64,000 nt of DNA from JBBQLG01 sp964251665 (GTDB lineage Bacteria; Bacteroidota; Bacteroidia; Cytophagales; Spirosomataceae): NCBI GenBank assembly GCA_964251665.1, contig CAXUKO010000023.1, forward strand, positions 22,180 to 86,179, given 5' to 3'. Below the pieces are notes generated by a model. The model was given only the letters and a program-made list of their open reading frames with translations, was not told the DNA's origin and searched no databases. Of the stretch, positions 44,290 to 53,816 are shown in pieces; position 1 is the stretch's first letter; each line of letters begins with the position of its first letter. Position numbers and translations under genes: made by a program.

Positions 44290-45003
44290 TCAGTCGGCAG
44301 TCGGCTCATCGGGTAAATCGGTGGGTTGCGATACCGACGGGTTTTTCCCCGCAAGGCTTTGTGCACCCCGGCTGATAGAGGGCTGTGGCGCTGAAATCAC
44401 GGCCTGACTCAGGTAATCCTTGTTGAGCGGTTCGATATAGTCGAGTAGTTCTTGGCGGCCAATGGTTTTCGTAGCCGATGTGGTAAATATTGGCGGTACT
44501 TCCTCCCAGGTTTCGAGCATGGTTTTCCGGTAGTTCTCGACGGCGTTCTGTAAGGCAACGGGGCCGGTTTTTTCGATCTTGGTGAAGACAATCACAAACG
44601 GCAGGCCTTTTTCGCCCAGCATGGTCATGAATTCGAGATCAATTTTCTGGGGCGGAATCCGCGAATCGACCAGCACAAAAATAGTAATCAGGTTCGGGCG
44701 GGTAGTCAGATAGCCGTTGATCATATTGACCCACTTTGCTCGCTCCGACTTACTGATCTGCGCATAGCCGTAGCCCGGCAAATCGACCAGATACCACGTA
44801 TTATCAATCAGGAAGTGATTAATCAATTGGGTCTTACCCGGCTTACCCGATGTTTTGGCGAGCGAACTCCGCCCGGTCAGCATATTAATCAGCGACGATT
44901 TACCGACGTTGGACCGACCGATAAAGGCGTATTCGGGCCGGGTTGGCGGGGGACATTTAGCGGGGTCGCTGTTGCTGATGACAAATTCGGCTTGCTTAAT
45001 CAT
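44290..45003 (-). CDS. engB: Ribosome-biogenesis GTPase EngB (YihA/YsxC)
   Basis: A 237-residue GTPase from the ATG at 45003 (MIKQAEFVISNSDPAKCPPP); the open frame goes 33 codons further but that leader is not family-like. G1 is IGRSNVGKSSLINMLTG, G3 is VDLPGYGYAQ, G4 is VFTKIEKTG, and the SAT motif is TTSATKTIGRQELLDYI. It assists assembly of the 50S subunit. A C-terminal tail of about 40 residues (SISRGAQSLAGKNPSVSQPT) is longer than in E. coli. Confidence 0.95.
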   Translation of the reverse strand: MIKQAEFVISNSDPAKCPPPTRPEYAFIGRSNVGKSSLINMLTGRSSLAKTSGKPGKTQLINHFLIDNTWYLVDLPGYGYAQISKSERAKWVNMINGYLTTRPNLITIFVLVDSRIPPQKIDLEFMTMLGEKGLPFVIVFTKIEKTGPVALQNAVENYRKTMLETWEEVPPIFTTSATKTIGRQELLDYIEPLNKDYLSQAVISAPQPSISRGAQSLAGKNPSVSQPTDLPDEPTAD

Positions 45004-45129
45004 AAGGGCATTGCAGTGTAATTCAGCGGCAAAGGTACGGGGATTAACGCGGAAGTCGGACGTGGACTGCTTAACTGACGTCCAAACCGCAACACATAAC
45101 ATAGGTTTAACCTAGTTTTATGCATCCTG

Positions 45130-45161
45130 TTTGTACTATTGACTCCGATCGTTTACCTTAG
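45130..45161 (+). promoter_or_regulatory. Possible promoter of the thioredoxin-like gene
   Basis: TTTG at 45130-45133 and TACCTTAG at 45154-45161 with a 20-bp spacer resemble bacteroidotal -33/-7 boxes (last bases of the -7 differ). The ATG is 75 bp downstream. Confidence 0.35.
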
Positions 45162-45235
45162 TCTTCGACAAATCCTTAACCCGGAAACGAAAAGCTACTA
45201 ACGCGTCGTTACACAACAGAAACCAATTAATCCCG

Positions 45236-45697
45236 ATGAAAAAATCCTTTTGGTTACCCATGTTGCTGCTATTCTTAGCGGTTAACACTATGCAGGCCGC
45301 CGGTGAAGGCCCGAAGAACGCTCCTAAGGAAGAGGGCATCCAGTTCACGGATGTTGCCTGGAAAGAGGCATTGAAAAAAGCTAAAGCGGAGAAGAAACTG
45401 GTATTTCTGGACGCGTACGCCAGTTGGTGCGGACCGTGCAAGATGCTCCAGAAGAATGTTTTCACGAAAAAGGATGTCGGCGATTATTTCAACAAGCAAT
45501 TCATTAATGTGAAAATGGACATGGAAAAAGGCGAAGGCCCGGCTCTGTCTCAGGTGTATCCACTGGAAGCATATCCCACGTTACTGTTCATTGATGGCAA
45601 TGGCCGGGTAGTAAAAAAAGTAATCGGTTACCAGTCACCGGAAGCGTTGCTGGGAATTGGTCAGAGCCTGAAAAAGACGTCGCTCCAGACGCTTTAA
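45236..45697 (+). CDS. Exported thioredoxin-family protein
   Basis: A 153-residue periplasmic protein with signal peptide (FWLPMLLLFLAVNTMQAAGE) and a thioredoxin fold. YASWCGPCKMLQKNVFTKKD holds the CGPC redox site, followed by KMDMEKGEGPALSQVYPLEA and YPTLLFIDGNGRVVKKVIGY with the cis-Pro. It is like the DUF255/thiol-disulfide group that works as reductant or disulfide isomerase. Single gene; a terminator follows and the polysaccharide operon converges on it. Confidence 0.92.
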   Translation: MKKSFWLPMLLLFLAVNTMQAAGEGPKNAPKEEGIQFTDVAWKEALKKAKAEKKLVFLDAYASWCGPCKMLQKNVFTKKDVGDYFNKQFINVKMDMEKGEGPALSQVYPLEAYPTLLFIDGNGRVVKKVIGYQSPEALLGIGQSLKKTSLQTL

Positions 45698-45717
45698 ATC
45701 AATCGACATAACAAGGA

Positions 45718-45749
45718 AAAACGCCGGGGCTACATAGCTCCGGCGTTTT
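45718..45749. terminator. Terminator between the thioredoxin gene and the polysaccharide operon
   Basis: AAAACGCCGGGGCT (45718-45731) pairs with AGCTCCGGCGTTTT (45736-45749) with one G-T wobble and T-runs at both sides. It serves two convergent units. Confidence 0.88.
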
Positions 45750-46869
45750 CGCGTTTATACCAAGCCTGCTGAATAACACCTGCTACCCGTTCGCGGGCTG
45801 CCGAAGTCAGGGCGGAGCCGGAAGGTAAACACAGCCCGGTAGCGAAGAGCCGATCCGAAACGCCGGTCAGATAAGCCGGGCAATCGGCGAAAAGTGGTTG
45901 TCGGTGCATCGGTTTCCAGACCGGGCGGGCCTCAATACGTTCGGCCTTTAGCGCCAATTGCAGATCCTCGGGTGTCAAGCCATCCGTAACTATCGGGTCG
46001 ATGGTAATGGCCGTCAGCCAGCGGTTGGAGCGTGAATCAGCCGGTTCGGGTTGAAATTCGATGCCTGGTAAATGTCCCAGCAACTGCTGATAATGGGCGT
46101 AATTAGCCCGTCGTTGATTTATACGCTCGTCAAGCACCGTCAACTGCGCCCGCCCAATACCGGCACTGACGGGACTCAGTTGATAATTGAACCCCATTTC
46201 GGTATGGACGTAGCTCAGAGCCGGTTCCCGCGCCTGAGCGGCCAGAAAACGGGCTCTGGCAATCAACTTTTCATCCGCCGAAATCAGCGCACCACCGCCG
46301 AATGTGGTAATGATCTTGTTACGGTTGAATGACCAGACACCCAGTCGTCCGAAAGTCCCGCAGGCCTGACCGTTATATGTAGAGCCCAACGCTTCGGCCG
46401 CATCCTCGAGAAGTGGTACGCCATAGGTGGCACAAATCTCCAGCAGTCGGTCAAATTGGGCGGGCATTCCATACGAATCAGCGACAATGACTGCTCTAGG
46501 ACGTTTGCCTCGGGTAAACCGGTCCCGAAGCGCCGTTTCAAGTGCATCCGGGCAGAGATTCCAGGTCGTCGGTTCACTATCAATGAAGACCGGCGTTGCA
46601 CGTTGATATAGAATGGGATTGGCCGTTGCTACATACGTCGACGACTGGCAAAGTACTTCATCGCCGGGTCCGATATTCAGCAGCACCTGCGCCAGATGCA
46701 AAGCCGCCGTTCCCGACGACAGTACCGCAACATGGAGCGCCCCTGCCTTATGAACGAGTTCATTGCTGAAGTTCAGGACATCAGCGTTGGCCGACGCATG
46801 CAGGGCATCCTGAGTGAAGTTGTTTTCTAAGCCGGTCAGGTGGGGCGGAGAGAGAAGAATGGCAGGCAT
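45730..46869 (-). CDS. DegT/DnrJ/EryC1/StrS-type sugar aminotransferase
   Basis: A 379-residue PLP enzyme. N-terminal LSPPHLTGLENNFTQDAL, then SSGTAALHLAQVLLNIGPGD, the PLP Asp in VADSYGMPAQ, LLEDAAEALGSTYNGQACGT, and the Lys in GVWSFNRNKIITTFGGGALI. The family transfers an amino group to a keto-sugar nucleotide. In this operon, next to PglD- and PglC-like proteins, the likely role is PglE-like: making UDP-4-amino-trideoxy-sugar for bacillosamine or a relative. The needed dehydratase (PglF) is not in the window. It is the last gene of the operon. Confidence 0.92.
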   Translation of the reverse strand: MPAILLSPPHLTGLENNFTQDALHASANADVLNFSNELVHKAGALHVAVLSSGTAALHLAQVLLNIGPGDEVLCQSSTYVATANPILYQRATPVFIDSEPTTWNLCPDALETALRDRFTRGKRPRAVIVADSYGMPAQFDRLLEICATYGVPLLEDAAEALGSTYNGQACGTFGRLGVWSFNRNKIITTFGGGALISADEKLIARARFLAAQAREPALSYVHTEMGFNYQLSPVSAGIGRAQLTVLDERINQRRANYAHYQQLLGHLPGIEFQPEPADSRSNRWLTAITIDPIVTDGLTPEDLQLALKAERIEARPVWKPMHRQPLFADCPAYLTGVSDRLFATGLCLPSGSALTSAARERVAGVIQQAWYKRENAGAM

Positions 46870-46878
46870 CAGGTACTA

Positions 46879-47535
46879 TCAGACGGTGGGTAGATGAAAA
46901 CGAGTTGGCCGGGCCGGTATGCCTATGGCCGTACAATTAGGTGGTATTGACCGCGTCACAACGGCACCCGCACCGATCAGGCTATCAGCACCAACCGCAA
47001 TCTGGTTGAGCAACACTGCGCCGGTTCCAACGTAAACACCTTCGCTCAGGATAACCTCGCCGGATACACACACGCCCGGCATCAGGGCGCAGAAATCCCC
47101 CAGAAGGGCATCGTGCCCGATGGTACAGTTCAGGTTGACGAATACGTGCCGCCCAATTGAAATGTTGACCGTCAGGATTACTCCTGCACTCAGGATACAC
47201 CCCTCACCGAGCGAGACGCGGTTATCCGCAGTCAGGTTCACGGACGGGTGTATGAGGGCTGGAAACCACACCATAGCGTTGGTAATTTTCCCGACGACCG
47301 AGCGCTTTACCCGTGGATTCCCAATCGCTGGCACTACAGCGAGTGAATCAGGCCATTGGTTCAGCACTGCCAGATTGCCCAGTACAGGAAAGCCGTTGAT
47401 AAGGGTTCCGGCGGTAACGGCATCGTCGAAGAAACCGATGATAATCCAGCCCGGAGCGGTCCGGTTTATTTGCTGAATGAGCAGTAGCAGTTCGCGCCCC
47501 AGCCCACCGGCCCCGTAGATAGCAATTGGTTTCAT
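46879..47535 (-). CDS. PglD/NeuD-like sugar O- or N-acetyltransferase
   Basis: A 218-residue left-handed beta-helix acyltransferase. The N-terminal part is a Rossmann-like domain (AIYGAGGLGRELLLLIQQIN); the C-terminal half has the hexapeptide repeats (LGEGCILSAGVILTVNISIG, CALMPGVCVSGEVILSEGVY) and ends with IPPNCTAIGIPARPTRF. With the neighbouring aminotransferase and initiating transferase it fits PglD, which acetylates the amino-sugar. Stop and start codons overlap by 4 bp with the upstream gene. Confidence 0.9.
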   Translation of the reverse strand: MKPIAIYGAGGLGRELLLLIQQINRTAPGWIIIGFFDDAVTAGTLINGFPVLGNLAVLNQWPDSLAVVPAIGNPRVKRSVVGKITNAMVWFPALIHPSVNLTADNRVSLGEGCILSAGVILTVNISIGRHVFVNLNCTIGHDALLGDFCALMPGVCVSGEVILSEGVYVGTGAVLLNQIAVGADSLIGAGAVVTRSIPPNCTAIGIPARPTRFHLPTV

Positions 47536-48146
47536 GCGATTGTAGAGCCGGTAAAGCGGGGGACTGGCGCAGTTTCGGCCTGTGTATCAGCTCGTCTGCT
47601 GCTGAGTTTTACGACCGTAAGCCACAGAATTTTCAGATCCAGTAACAACGACCGATTCGCTACATACCAAGCATCGAGCGCAAATTTCTCCTCCCACGAT
47701 AGGGCATTACGTCCATTGACCTGCACCCACCCGGTGATACCCGGCCGTACACTATGCCGCCGACGCTGTTCGGGCGAGTACAGCGGCCAATAATCCACCA
47801 GCAACGGTCGCGGGCCGACCAGGCTCATATCACCCGCTAAAACGTTCAGCAACTGGGGCAACTCATCCAGCGACGTTCGGCGGAGCCAACTGCCTATAGG
47901 TGTCAGGCGGTCGGCATCGGGCAGTAACCGACCGTTGGCATCGCACTGATCGGTCATGGTTTTGAATTTCAACAGGTGAAAGACGCGCCCGTAGCGGCCC
48001 GGTCGGATTTGGACAAAAACCGGGTTTTGCCGGGTACTTACCAGTAAAACAAGACTAATACTCAGTAATAGGGGCCAGCTGAGCAGCGAACCAGCGAGGG
48101 CCAGTATGATGTCAAGTGTTCGTTTACCAACCTGTTGATACCGCAT
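47532..48146 (-). CDS. PglC-like initiating sugar-phosphate transferase
   Basis: A 204-residue monotopic enzyme. The N-terminal membrane helix is DIILALAGSLLSWPLLLSIS, the catalytic part has FHLLKFKTMTDQCDANGRLL, TPIGSWLRRTSLDELPQLLN with the D/E pair, and SLVGPRPLLVDYWPLYSPEQ then RPGITGWVQVNGRNALSW. It links sugar-1-phosphate to undecaprenyl phosphate. Length shows the short PglC form, not the WbaP/WcaJ form with extra helices. The 5' end overlaps the upstream glycosyltransferase by 23 bp. Confidence 0.93.
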   Translation of the reverse strand: MRYQQVGKRTLDIILALAGSLLSWPLLLSISLVLLVSTRQNPVFVQIRPGRYGRVFHLLKFKTMTDQCDANGRLLPDADRLTPIGSWLRRTSLDELPQLLNVLAGDMSLVGPRPLLVDYWPLYSPEQRRRHSVRPGITGWVQVNGRNALSWEEKFALDAWYVANRSLLLDLKILWLTVVKLSSRRADTQAETAPVPRFTGSTIA

Positions 48147-49371
48147 TGATCACAGTCAAATAGTGTTGCGCGAGGGTGCGCCGATTGAAGTGACGTTGAG
48201 CGTAGGTATAGCCATTTTCGCCCTGCTGGCGAACCAGTTCCGGCTGACGGAGGTAATCGAGAATAGCCCGCCTGAGGGCACCGGCATTTTCAGGCTCGAC
48301 GTATACGCCAGCCTCAGCCGTTTCAACTAGCCGGCGGGAGTCGCCATCAAGCATGGTCAGGACGGGTAATCGACAACTAAAGTAGTCAAAAAGTTTATTA
48401 GTGAGTACACGACGAAAGATGGGCAGGCGTGGCGCCGTGGTCAGCCCGGCATCAGCCGCCAGCAAAAACGGAATGACGGCACGTTTAGGCATCCTTTCCA
48501 TAAATCGGACGTTGCTCAGACCGCGCCGAACAGCCTCCTTCTGCAAGGCCTTCTTCTCCGGACCATCGCCGATCAGCAGAAACTGAACGGGGGTATCAAC
48601 GAGTTTTTCGGCGGCCTCCAGCACGGTATCCAATCGGTTGACAATGCCATGTGCACCGGCGTAAACGACCCAGAACCCGTTTTCCATCCCCTGTTGCTGT
48701 CGGAACCCATTGCGGTTAAACGTACAGGCAATTGTGTCAGACAACTCGAAATCAGCCGCGTTCGGAATTACACTAATCCGGTTGCAGGCAACGTTTTTCT
48801 GCTGAATCAGTACATCGCGGTAGCCTTCGGTCAGCACAACAATATGCTGTGCCTGCCGGTACAGCCAGGCTTCGAGCCAATACGCCAACCGGACCAGAAA
48901 CGGGTTCGTTAGTATGCCAAGCTGCACGGGGGCATCGGGCCACAAATCCCGAATTTCAAACACCAGCGGTACTCGGCGCCAATGGGCCAGCCAAACACCC
49001 ACTATACCAATAAGCAATGGCGGAGAGGTGACGATAACTACATCAACAGGCGCGTTATACACTTGAATCATACCCGCCCATATCCCCGAAACCATAAACG
49101 TAAAATAAGCCCACAACCGCCCCCACCAACCCCGGTTATAACGCGCTGATATGTGCGTTCTGACCACCCTAATGCCGGGCGCAGGCTGTTCTTCTATCCT
49201 GAATTTTCCCTGACAATGGGCATATTTTTGGCCGGTAGCGTAATCGACCATACCGGCAATAACCGTGATGGTGTGCTCCTGTGCGGCCCAATAGCGGCTC
49301 GTATCGTTCCAGCGCGAACCACCGGCGGCACCAGCGGGCAGGTAAAACTGATGAATCAGGAGGATATTCAT
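48124..49371 (-). CDS. WbuB-like glycosyltransferase (GT4)
   Basis: A 415-residue family 4 glycosyltransferase of GT-B fold. N-terminal NILLIHQFYLPAGAAGGSRW and CQGKFRIEEQPAPGIRVVRT belong to the WbuB subgroup; a membrane-associated stretch AYFTFMVSGIWAGMIQVYNA follows. The C-terminal donor domain has QFLLIGDGPEKKALQKEA and AVIPFLLAADAGLTTAPRLP with VLTNKLFDYFSCRLPVLTML, the E-x7-E like region. It adds a sugar to the lipid-linked chain. Overlaps the previous gene by 4 bp. Confidence 0.92.
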   Translation of the reverse strand: MNILLIHQFYLPAGAAGGSRWNDTSRYWAAQEHTITVIAGMVDYATGQKYAHCQGKFRIEEQPAPGIRVVRTHISARYNRGWWGRLWAYFTFMVSGIWAGMIQVYNAPVDVVIVTSPPLLIGIVGVWLAHWRRVPLVFEIRDLWPDAPVQLGILTNPFLVRLAYWLEAWLYRQAQHIVVLTEGYRDVLIQQKNVACNRISVIPNAADFELSDTIACTFNRNGFRQQQGMENGFWVVYAGAHGIVNRLDTVLEAAEKLVDTPVQFLLIGDGPEKKALQKEAVRRGLSNVRFMERMPKRAVIPFLLAADAGLTTAPRLPIFRRVLTNKLFDYFSCRLPVLTMLDGDSRRLVETAEAGVYVEPENAGALRRAILDYLRQPELVRQQGENGYTYAQRHFNRRTLAQHYLTVINAVSTGW

Positions 49372-50534
49372 GCCGTAGTCGTCTTGGCCGACAGCGCTTT
49401 GTCAAGCAGCCGTTCATACAACTGCCATTTAGCGGTCCAAATGGTGGATGGCACAAAGTCAGCCAGTACACGTTGGCGGGCTTGTTGTCCATGCGTCTGA
49501 ACAATGGCCGGATTATCGAGATACCAACGCAATTGCCGGGTCAGGCTATCGACCGAACGGGGTTCGCAGAAGAGACCCGTCTCCGTGTCGATTACGGCAT
49601 CAACAGTACCCGTTGTCCGGGCAACCACCACCGGTCGTTCCATAGCAGCCGCTTCGATCAGTACATTGCCGAAGCCTTCACGGTACGTTGGCAGTACGAG
49701 AAAATCCATCAGCGCATAGTAGTATGGCAGGTCGATTACGTGGCCTACCGCCCGAATTCGTTCGTCGCCCTGAATGGTTTCCTGACTCACAAAATCGGGT
49801 TCAGGGTGGCCGACCAGCAGTAATATCACATCAGGATATGCTGCCCGGATGACTGACCAGGCCTGCAGGAGTTCGTAAATGCCTTTATCGCGGGTCAATC
49901 GCCCAACAAAGCCAAGCACACGGCCCGACAGCCGCAACGAAACGGTCAGGTCGGTCAGTTTTTGCCGGTCGAGCCGGGTTGGGTTGAACCGCCCGGCCGC
50001 GTCTACCCCATTGCAACTTCCGCACTGCAAAACGGAGAGTTTAGCTACGGGTGCAATGCCCTCGGCCAGCGCCCGTTCTCCCAGCGACGTGCTTACGGCC
50101 AGCACCTGCGTAGCCAGTCGGCAGGCCAGTCGTTCCAGCCCTATCATACCCGCCCGGCTTACGCCCCGACGGCTCTCGAACGGAAAGCCGTGCAGTTCGT
50201 AGATACGCACTGGCACCCGGGCGAACCAGGCCGCCAGCATACTGATCAGGCCTGCTTTAGGCGTATTGCCATGCACAATATCGGGCCTCAACTGGTGAAA
50301 CAGGCGGTACGTCTGAATCAGGCAGCACAGGTCACGCCCCGGTGTAATGCGCCGGGTGAAAGGCACGGCATGATGCCGAATACCCTGTTGACCGGCGAAA
50401 GTAGTAGCGCCCTGTCCTCCGACACTGATGGCATGGACGTCATAGCCATGCTGCGCCAGAAAAGGTGCCTGACCGTCGATGAACAGCAACGAATCGGGTA
50501 CGGTGAATACCTGTACGAGGGTGGGTTTGCGCAT
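49368..50534 (-). CDS. Glycosyltransferase family 4 protein
   Basis: A 388-residue GT-B enzyme. N-terminal DSLLFIDGQAPFLAQHGYDV and VHGNTPKAGLISMLAAWFAR fit the GT4 acceptor domain; LGFVGRLTRDKGIYELLQAW, ILLLVGHPEPDFV and PTYREGFGNVLIEAAAMERP with the conserved EGFGNVLIEA are donor-binding motifs. Like the FNL/WbpT-type enzymes it probably adds GalNAc or another hexose. The start overlaps the end of the GT2 gene by one base (ATGA type). Confidence 0.92.
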   Translation of the reverse strand: MRKPTLVQVFTVPDSLLFIDGQAPFLAQHGYDVHAISVGGQGATTFAGQQGIRHHAVPFTRRITPGRDLCCLIQTYRLFHQLRPDIVHGNTPKAGLISMLAAWFARVPVRIYELHGFPFESRRGVSRAGMIGLERLACRLATQVLAVSTSLGERALAEGIAPVAKLSVLQCGSCNGVDAAGRFNPTRLDRQKLTDLTVSLRLSGRVLGFVGRLTRDKGIYELLQAWSVIRAAYPDVILLLVGHPEPDFVSQETIQGDERIRAVGHVIDLPYYYALMDFLVLPTYREGFGNVLIEAAAMERPVVVARTTGTVDAVIDTETGLFCEPRSVDSLTRQLRWYLDNPAIVQTHGQQARQRVLADFVPSTIWTAKWQLYERLLDKALSAKTTTA

Positions 50535-51415
50535 CAGCCGATCAGGATAGGCGTTGTAACTGGCTCAATAGACTGATTCAGGATGGCCTGCCCCCGTAGT
50601 TGCTCTTCCAGTGTCAGCGAGCGGTTTCGGCGATGGAGCAGCCAGTTGACCCGGCCAGCCCGCGCCATTATTCGGTACACGATTTCCCGGCTGTACGACA
50701 GAAACATTAACTGCCCAAACCGCCAGGGCGTAAGTGCCTGGCGCGGTAACCGACGCAGCGTAGCGCGAACATCACGAGCGGTATCAACATACTTTTTCAG
50801 ATGAGGCAGGCCCCGTTCCCGATAAAGCAATAGCGGCCGGGCGATGACATGAACCGATACTACTTCAAAGGTGCGCAACCAGAGGTCAAAATCCTCGGCC
50901 CGGCGGCACTCTTCGCGGTAGAGATGCTGCCGGAACCAGTGGCTGGTCGCCAGTACGGTTGGATGAATAAGCGTAACGCCACCAGCCACCTGACTAAGCG
51001 TGACGGGCAACCGGCTGCTGCCCCGCATGCCATATACCTGATTTTGGGTATCGATCGTATAGGCAAATGCACCCACCACATTGGTCCTGGGGCTGGCCGT
51101 TAAATAAGCCACCTGTAGCTCGAGCCGGTCAGGCGTCATGATATCGTCGGCATCCATCCGGGCCAGGTAGTAGCCGGTTGCCATTCCGGCAATCTGGTTA
51201 AGCCGGGCTGCTATTCCCCGGTTGATACCATCGCTCATGACCCGGATGCGCGGATCGGAGAAAGACCATGCAATGGCCAGTGATGCATCCGTTGAACCAT
51301 CATCAACGATCAGCAACTCCCAGTCGGTCAGCGTCTGATTCAGCACCGACTGAATGGCGTCGGCCAGAAACGGGGCGCTGTTATAAACCGGTAAACCTAC
51401 TGTTACAGTACACAT
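50534..51415 (-). CDS. Glycosyltransferase family 2 protein
   Basis: A 293-residue GT-A enzyme. VTVGLPVYNSAPFLADAIQS and LLIVDDGSTDASLAIAWSFS form the nucleotide site, YLARMDADDIMTPDRLELQV contains the DxD motif, and EECRRAEDFDLWLRTFEV the catalytic ED. It adds one sugar in the repeat unit. It is 7 bp downstream of the EpsG gene. Confidence 0.92.
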   Translation of the reverse strand: MCTVTVGLPVYNSAPFLADAIQSVLNQTLTDWELLIVDDGSTDASLAIAWSFSDPRIRVMSDGINRGIAARLNQIAGMATGYYLARMDADDIMTPDRLELQVAYLTASPRTNVVGAFAYTIDTQNQVYGMRGSSRLPVTLSQVAGGVTLIHPTVLATSHWFRQHLYREECRRAEDFDLWLRTFEVVSVHVIARPLLLYRERGLPHLKKYVDTARDVRATLRRLPRQALTPWRFGQLMFLSYSREIVYRIMARAGRVNWLLHRRNRSLTLEEQLRGQAILNQSIEPVTTPILIG

Positions 51416-51422
51416 GACCTTC

Positions 51423-52511
51423 TTAGCGTTGATAGTGAACCCGGGTCATGTACAGACTAATTACACCGGCGGCCATAGCCCCCGTCACCAGCCAGCCCAG
51501 GTGCCTGGGCTGGCGTTGCAATATTGGTAAGCCCACGATGATTGGGATTAATACCCATGACCAGAGACCCACCCGGTCGCTGTAAGGAATTTGACAAGAC
51601 AAAATAAAGGCACAACTGAGCAAGCCATACAGCGTCACGACGAAGTAGTAAAACGAATCCGGGCTGAACTGCTTCCGGTTCTGAATCCCTACCCACAAAA
51701 ACAACAGGTTGAACAAGGTAAAGTCGAGCCGGAAACCTGTTTGGTACAGACTCGGCCGGTTGCCGTATCCATCCAGTTTGGCCTGCAACAATGTAGAAAA
51801 CCCGGCGTAGGGCAATAGACTGGTTAGTGTAAACCCCGAAACAGCAATCAGGGTAACAAGCAGGAAAAGCGGCAGAATTCGCGTGTGAACAGCGGGAAAG
51901 CCATAAATTAATAGCAGACTTCCCACGACGGTCAACGCCGTAAAATGAAATTGAACCGCAATCAGGAGTAAGATAAGGGCGTAGCCAAACCGTTGCTGCT
52001 GATAATACCAGACAGCCGGTAAGGCAAAGCCAATAGCTATCGCGTGGCGGACAACGTTGATGGTAAGGCTGTAATAGAAGAAACAACTGACGTACAGCAG
52101 AAACAACAGGCCCCGGTTTGGACCACCCACTCTGGCGAGAAATTGCTGAAACGGAATCAGGAAAAGCAGATGAATCACAAACAGATACACCCGCTCATTG
52201 GCAACCGTGGCGCTGACAAGTTTGACCAGAACATAAAACAGCCACTCGACCCGTACCCGACCCGATGCTGCAAAACCGTCTTCCTGAGCGATCAGGGCAT
52301 AATATTGGAGGTAACTGGGCGTATCGATGCCGGTTGTAAAATCGCGCAGGCCGCAGAAAACTAAGGAATAGATAGTTATAGCTCCGAACAGCACACCATC
52401 CCAGGTGCGGGTGCCGGGCGACGGTGTGGGAGGATCGACCGTGCTGCTGAGCCAGCCAATTAAAGCCAGCCCACTGTAGCCCGTCAACAGCCAATAGTAA
52501 TCCGTATTCAT
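51423..52511 (-). CDS. EpsG-family polysaccharide polymerase
   Basis: A 362-residue integral membrane protein with about 10 hydrophobic helices (YYWLLTGYSGLALIGWLSST, AITIYSLVFCGLRDFTTGID, ALILLLIAVQFHFTALTVVG). GLRDFTTGIDTPSYLQYYAL and a HFTAL segment are typical of EpsG, which polymerises the lipid-linked repeat units like Wzy. The operon has no visible flippase. Confidence 0.85.
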   Translation of the reverse strand: MNTDYYWLLTGYSGLALIGWLSSTVDPPTPSPGTRTWDGVLFGAITIYSLVFCGLRDFTTGIDTPSYLQYYALIAQEDGFAASGRVRVEWLFYVLVKLVSATVANERVYLFVIHLLFLIPFQQFLARVGGPNRGLLFLLYVSCFFYYSLTINVVRHAIAIGFALPAVWYYQQQRFGYALILLLIAVQFHFTALTVVGSLLLIYGFPAVHTRILPLFLLVTLIAVSGFTLTSLLPYAGFSTLLQAKLDGYGNRPSLYQTGFRLDFTLFNLLFLWVGIQNRKQFSPDSFYYFVVTLYGLLSCAFILSCQIPYSDRVGLWSWVLIPIIVGLPILQRQPRHLGWLVTGAMAAGVISLYMTRVHYQR

Positions 52512-52529
52512 ACTGGTCTCGGATATAGT

Positions 52530-53816
52530 TTACAACCGGCTACTGACCCACTCGCGGGGTAGAATGGATTTCAAATCATAAATAACCGTTGATAGTGTCC
52601 GCAGAGTACCGTAGTCCAGATGCCGGAACTGGTCGTGGGCAACCGCCAGAATAATCCCGTCATACGGTTCAGTTGGCTCACCGATAAGCCGGATATGATG
52701 CTCATTCCAGACAACGTCGGCATCCGCCCAGGGGTCGAACACATCGACGGATAACCCAAACTGCGTGAGTTCAGTGTAGATGTCAATCACACGCGAGTTG
52801 CGGATGTCGGGACAATTTTCCTTATACGTAAGGCCCAGCAGCAGCACCCGCGCCCCAGCCAGCGACCCGCGTTTTTTGATCATGAGCTTAACCAGTTTAG
52901 CCGCCACAAACACGCCCATCTGCTCGTTAATCCGCCGTCCCGACAAAATTACTTCGGGCAAATACCCCAATCGTTCGGCTTTATGCGCCAGGTAGTATGG
53001 ATCAACGCCGATGCAGTGCCCTCCTACCAGCCCCGGCCGAAAATTCAGGAAATTCCACTTGGTGGCCGCTGCGTCGAGTACGTCGGTAGTATCCAGGCCC
53101 ATGCGGTCAAAGAGCAGGGCCAGTTCATTCATAAACGAGATATTGACGTCACGCTGGGCATTTTCGATGGCTTTGGCCGCTTCGGCTACCCGAATCGACG
53201 GTGCCAGGTGGGTGCCCGCCGGAATGATGGAGGCATAGAGGGTATCGACAAACGCGGCCACATCGGGGGTGGAACCCGACGTGACTTTTACGATTGTCTG
53301 AAGCGTGTGCACCGTATCGCCGGGGCTGATCCGTTCGGGCGAGTAGCCGCAAAAAAAGTCTTCGTTGAAGCGCATTCCCGAAACCGCTTCGAGTACCGGT
53401 ACGCAATCCTCCTCCGTGCAACCCGGGTATACCGTTGACTCATAAATCACGATGTCGCCCCGTTTCAGGCAGTAACCGACCAGTTGTGTAGCGGCTAGCA
53501 ACGGGCGTAAATCGGGCTGTTTTGCCGCATCGACCGGCGTGGGTACGGTCACAATAAACAACTGACAGTCAGTAAGTTGATCCGAATCTGTCGTGAGCGT
53601 AAGCCGGGATGGCCGTAAGGTGTCTGGCCAATCAGCCGGTGCTCCTGCGCCCATGTAGCCATCATTCCGGTTATAACCGCGCTGGAGTTCGTCGATGCGC
53701 TGTGGATTATGGTCGTAGCCCACCACATCATACTCAGCCGCAAAAGCCAGTGCCAGTGGCCAGCCAACGTAGCCTAAGCCAATTACAGCCATACGGGGCA
53801 ACAGGTTCGTTGTCAT
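52530..53816 (-). CDS. UDP-N-acetylhexosamine/UDP-sugar 6-dehydrogenase (TviB/WbpO type)
   Basis: A 428-residue NAD-dependent enzyme. MAVIGLGYVGWPLALAFAAE binds NAD; ESTVYPGCTEEDCVPVLEAV is typical of the TviB/VipA subgroup; FRPGLVGGHCIGVDPYYLAH holds the catalytic Cys. ARVLLLGLTYKENCPDIRNS begins the UDP-sugar domain. It oxidises C6 of a UDP-HexNAc to the uronate, likely giving an acidic polymer. Its 3' gene neighbour is the EpsG gene after 18 bp; its start overlaps the Wzz gene by 4 bp. Confidence 0.93.
   Translation of the reverse strand: MTTNLLPRMAVIGLGYVGWPLALAFAAEYDVVGYDHNPQRIDELQRGYNRNDGYMGAGAPADWPDTLRPSRLTLTTDSDQLTDCQLFIVTVPTPVDAAKQPDLRPLLAATQLVGYCLKRGDIVIYESTVYPGCTEEDCVPVLEAVSGMRFNEDFFCGYSPERISPGDTVHTLQTIVKVTSGSTPDVAAFVDTLYASIIPAGTHLAPSIRVAEAAKAIENAQRDVNISFMNELALLFDRMGLDTTDVLDAAATKWNFLNFRPGLVGGHCIGVDPYYLAHKAERLGYLPEVILSGRRINEQMGVFVAAKLVKLMIKKRGSLAGARVLLLGLTYKENCPDIRNSRVIDIYTELTQFGLSVDVFDPWADADVVWNEHHIRLIGEPTEPYDGIILAVAHDQFRHLDYGTLRTLSTVIYDLKSILPREWVSSRL

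Noticed and set aside
44290..45102. EngB start at 45102
   Set aside because: The extra 33 residues are not family-like and the ATG at 45003 gives the usual N-terminus.
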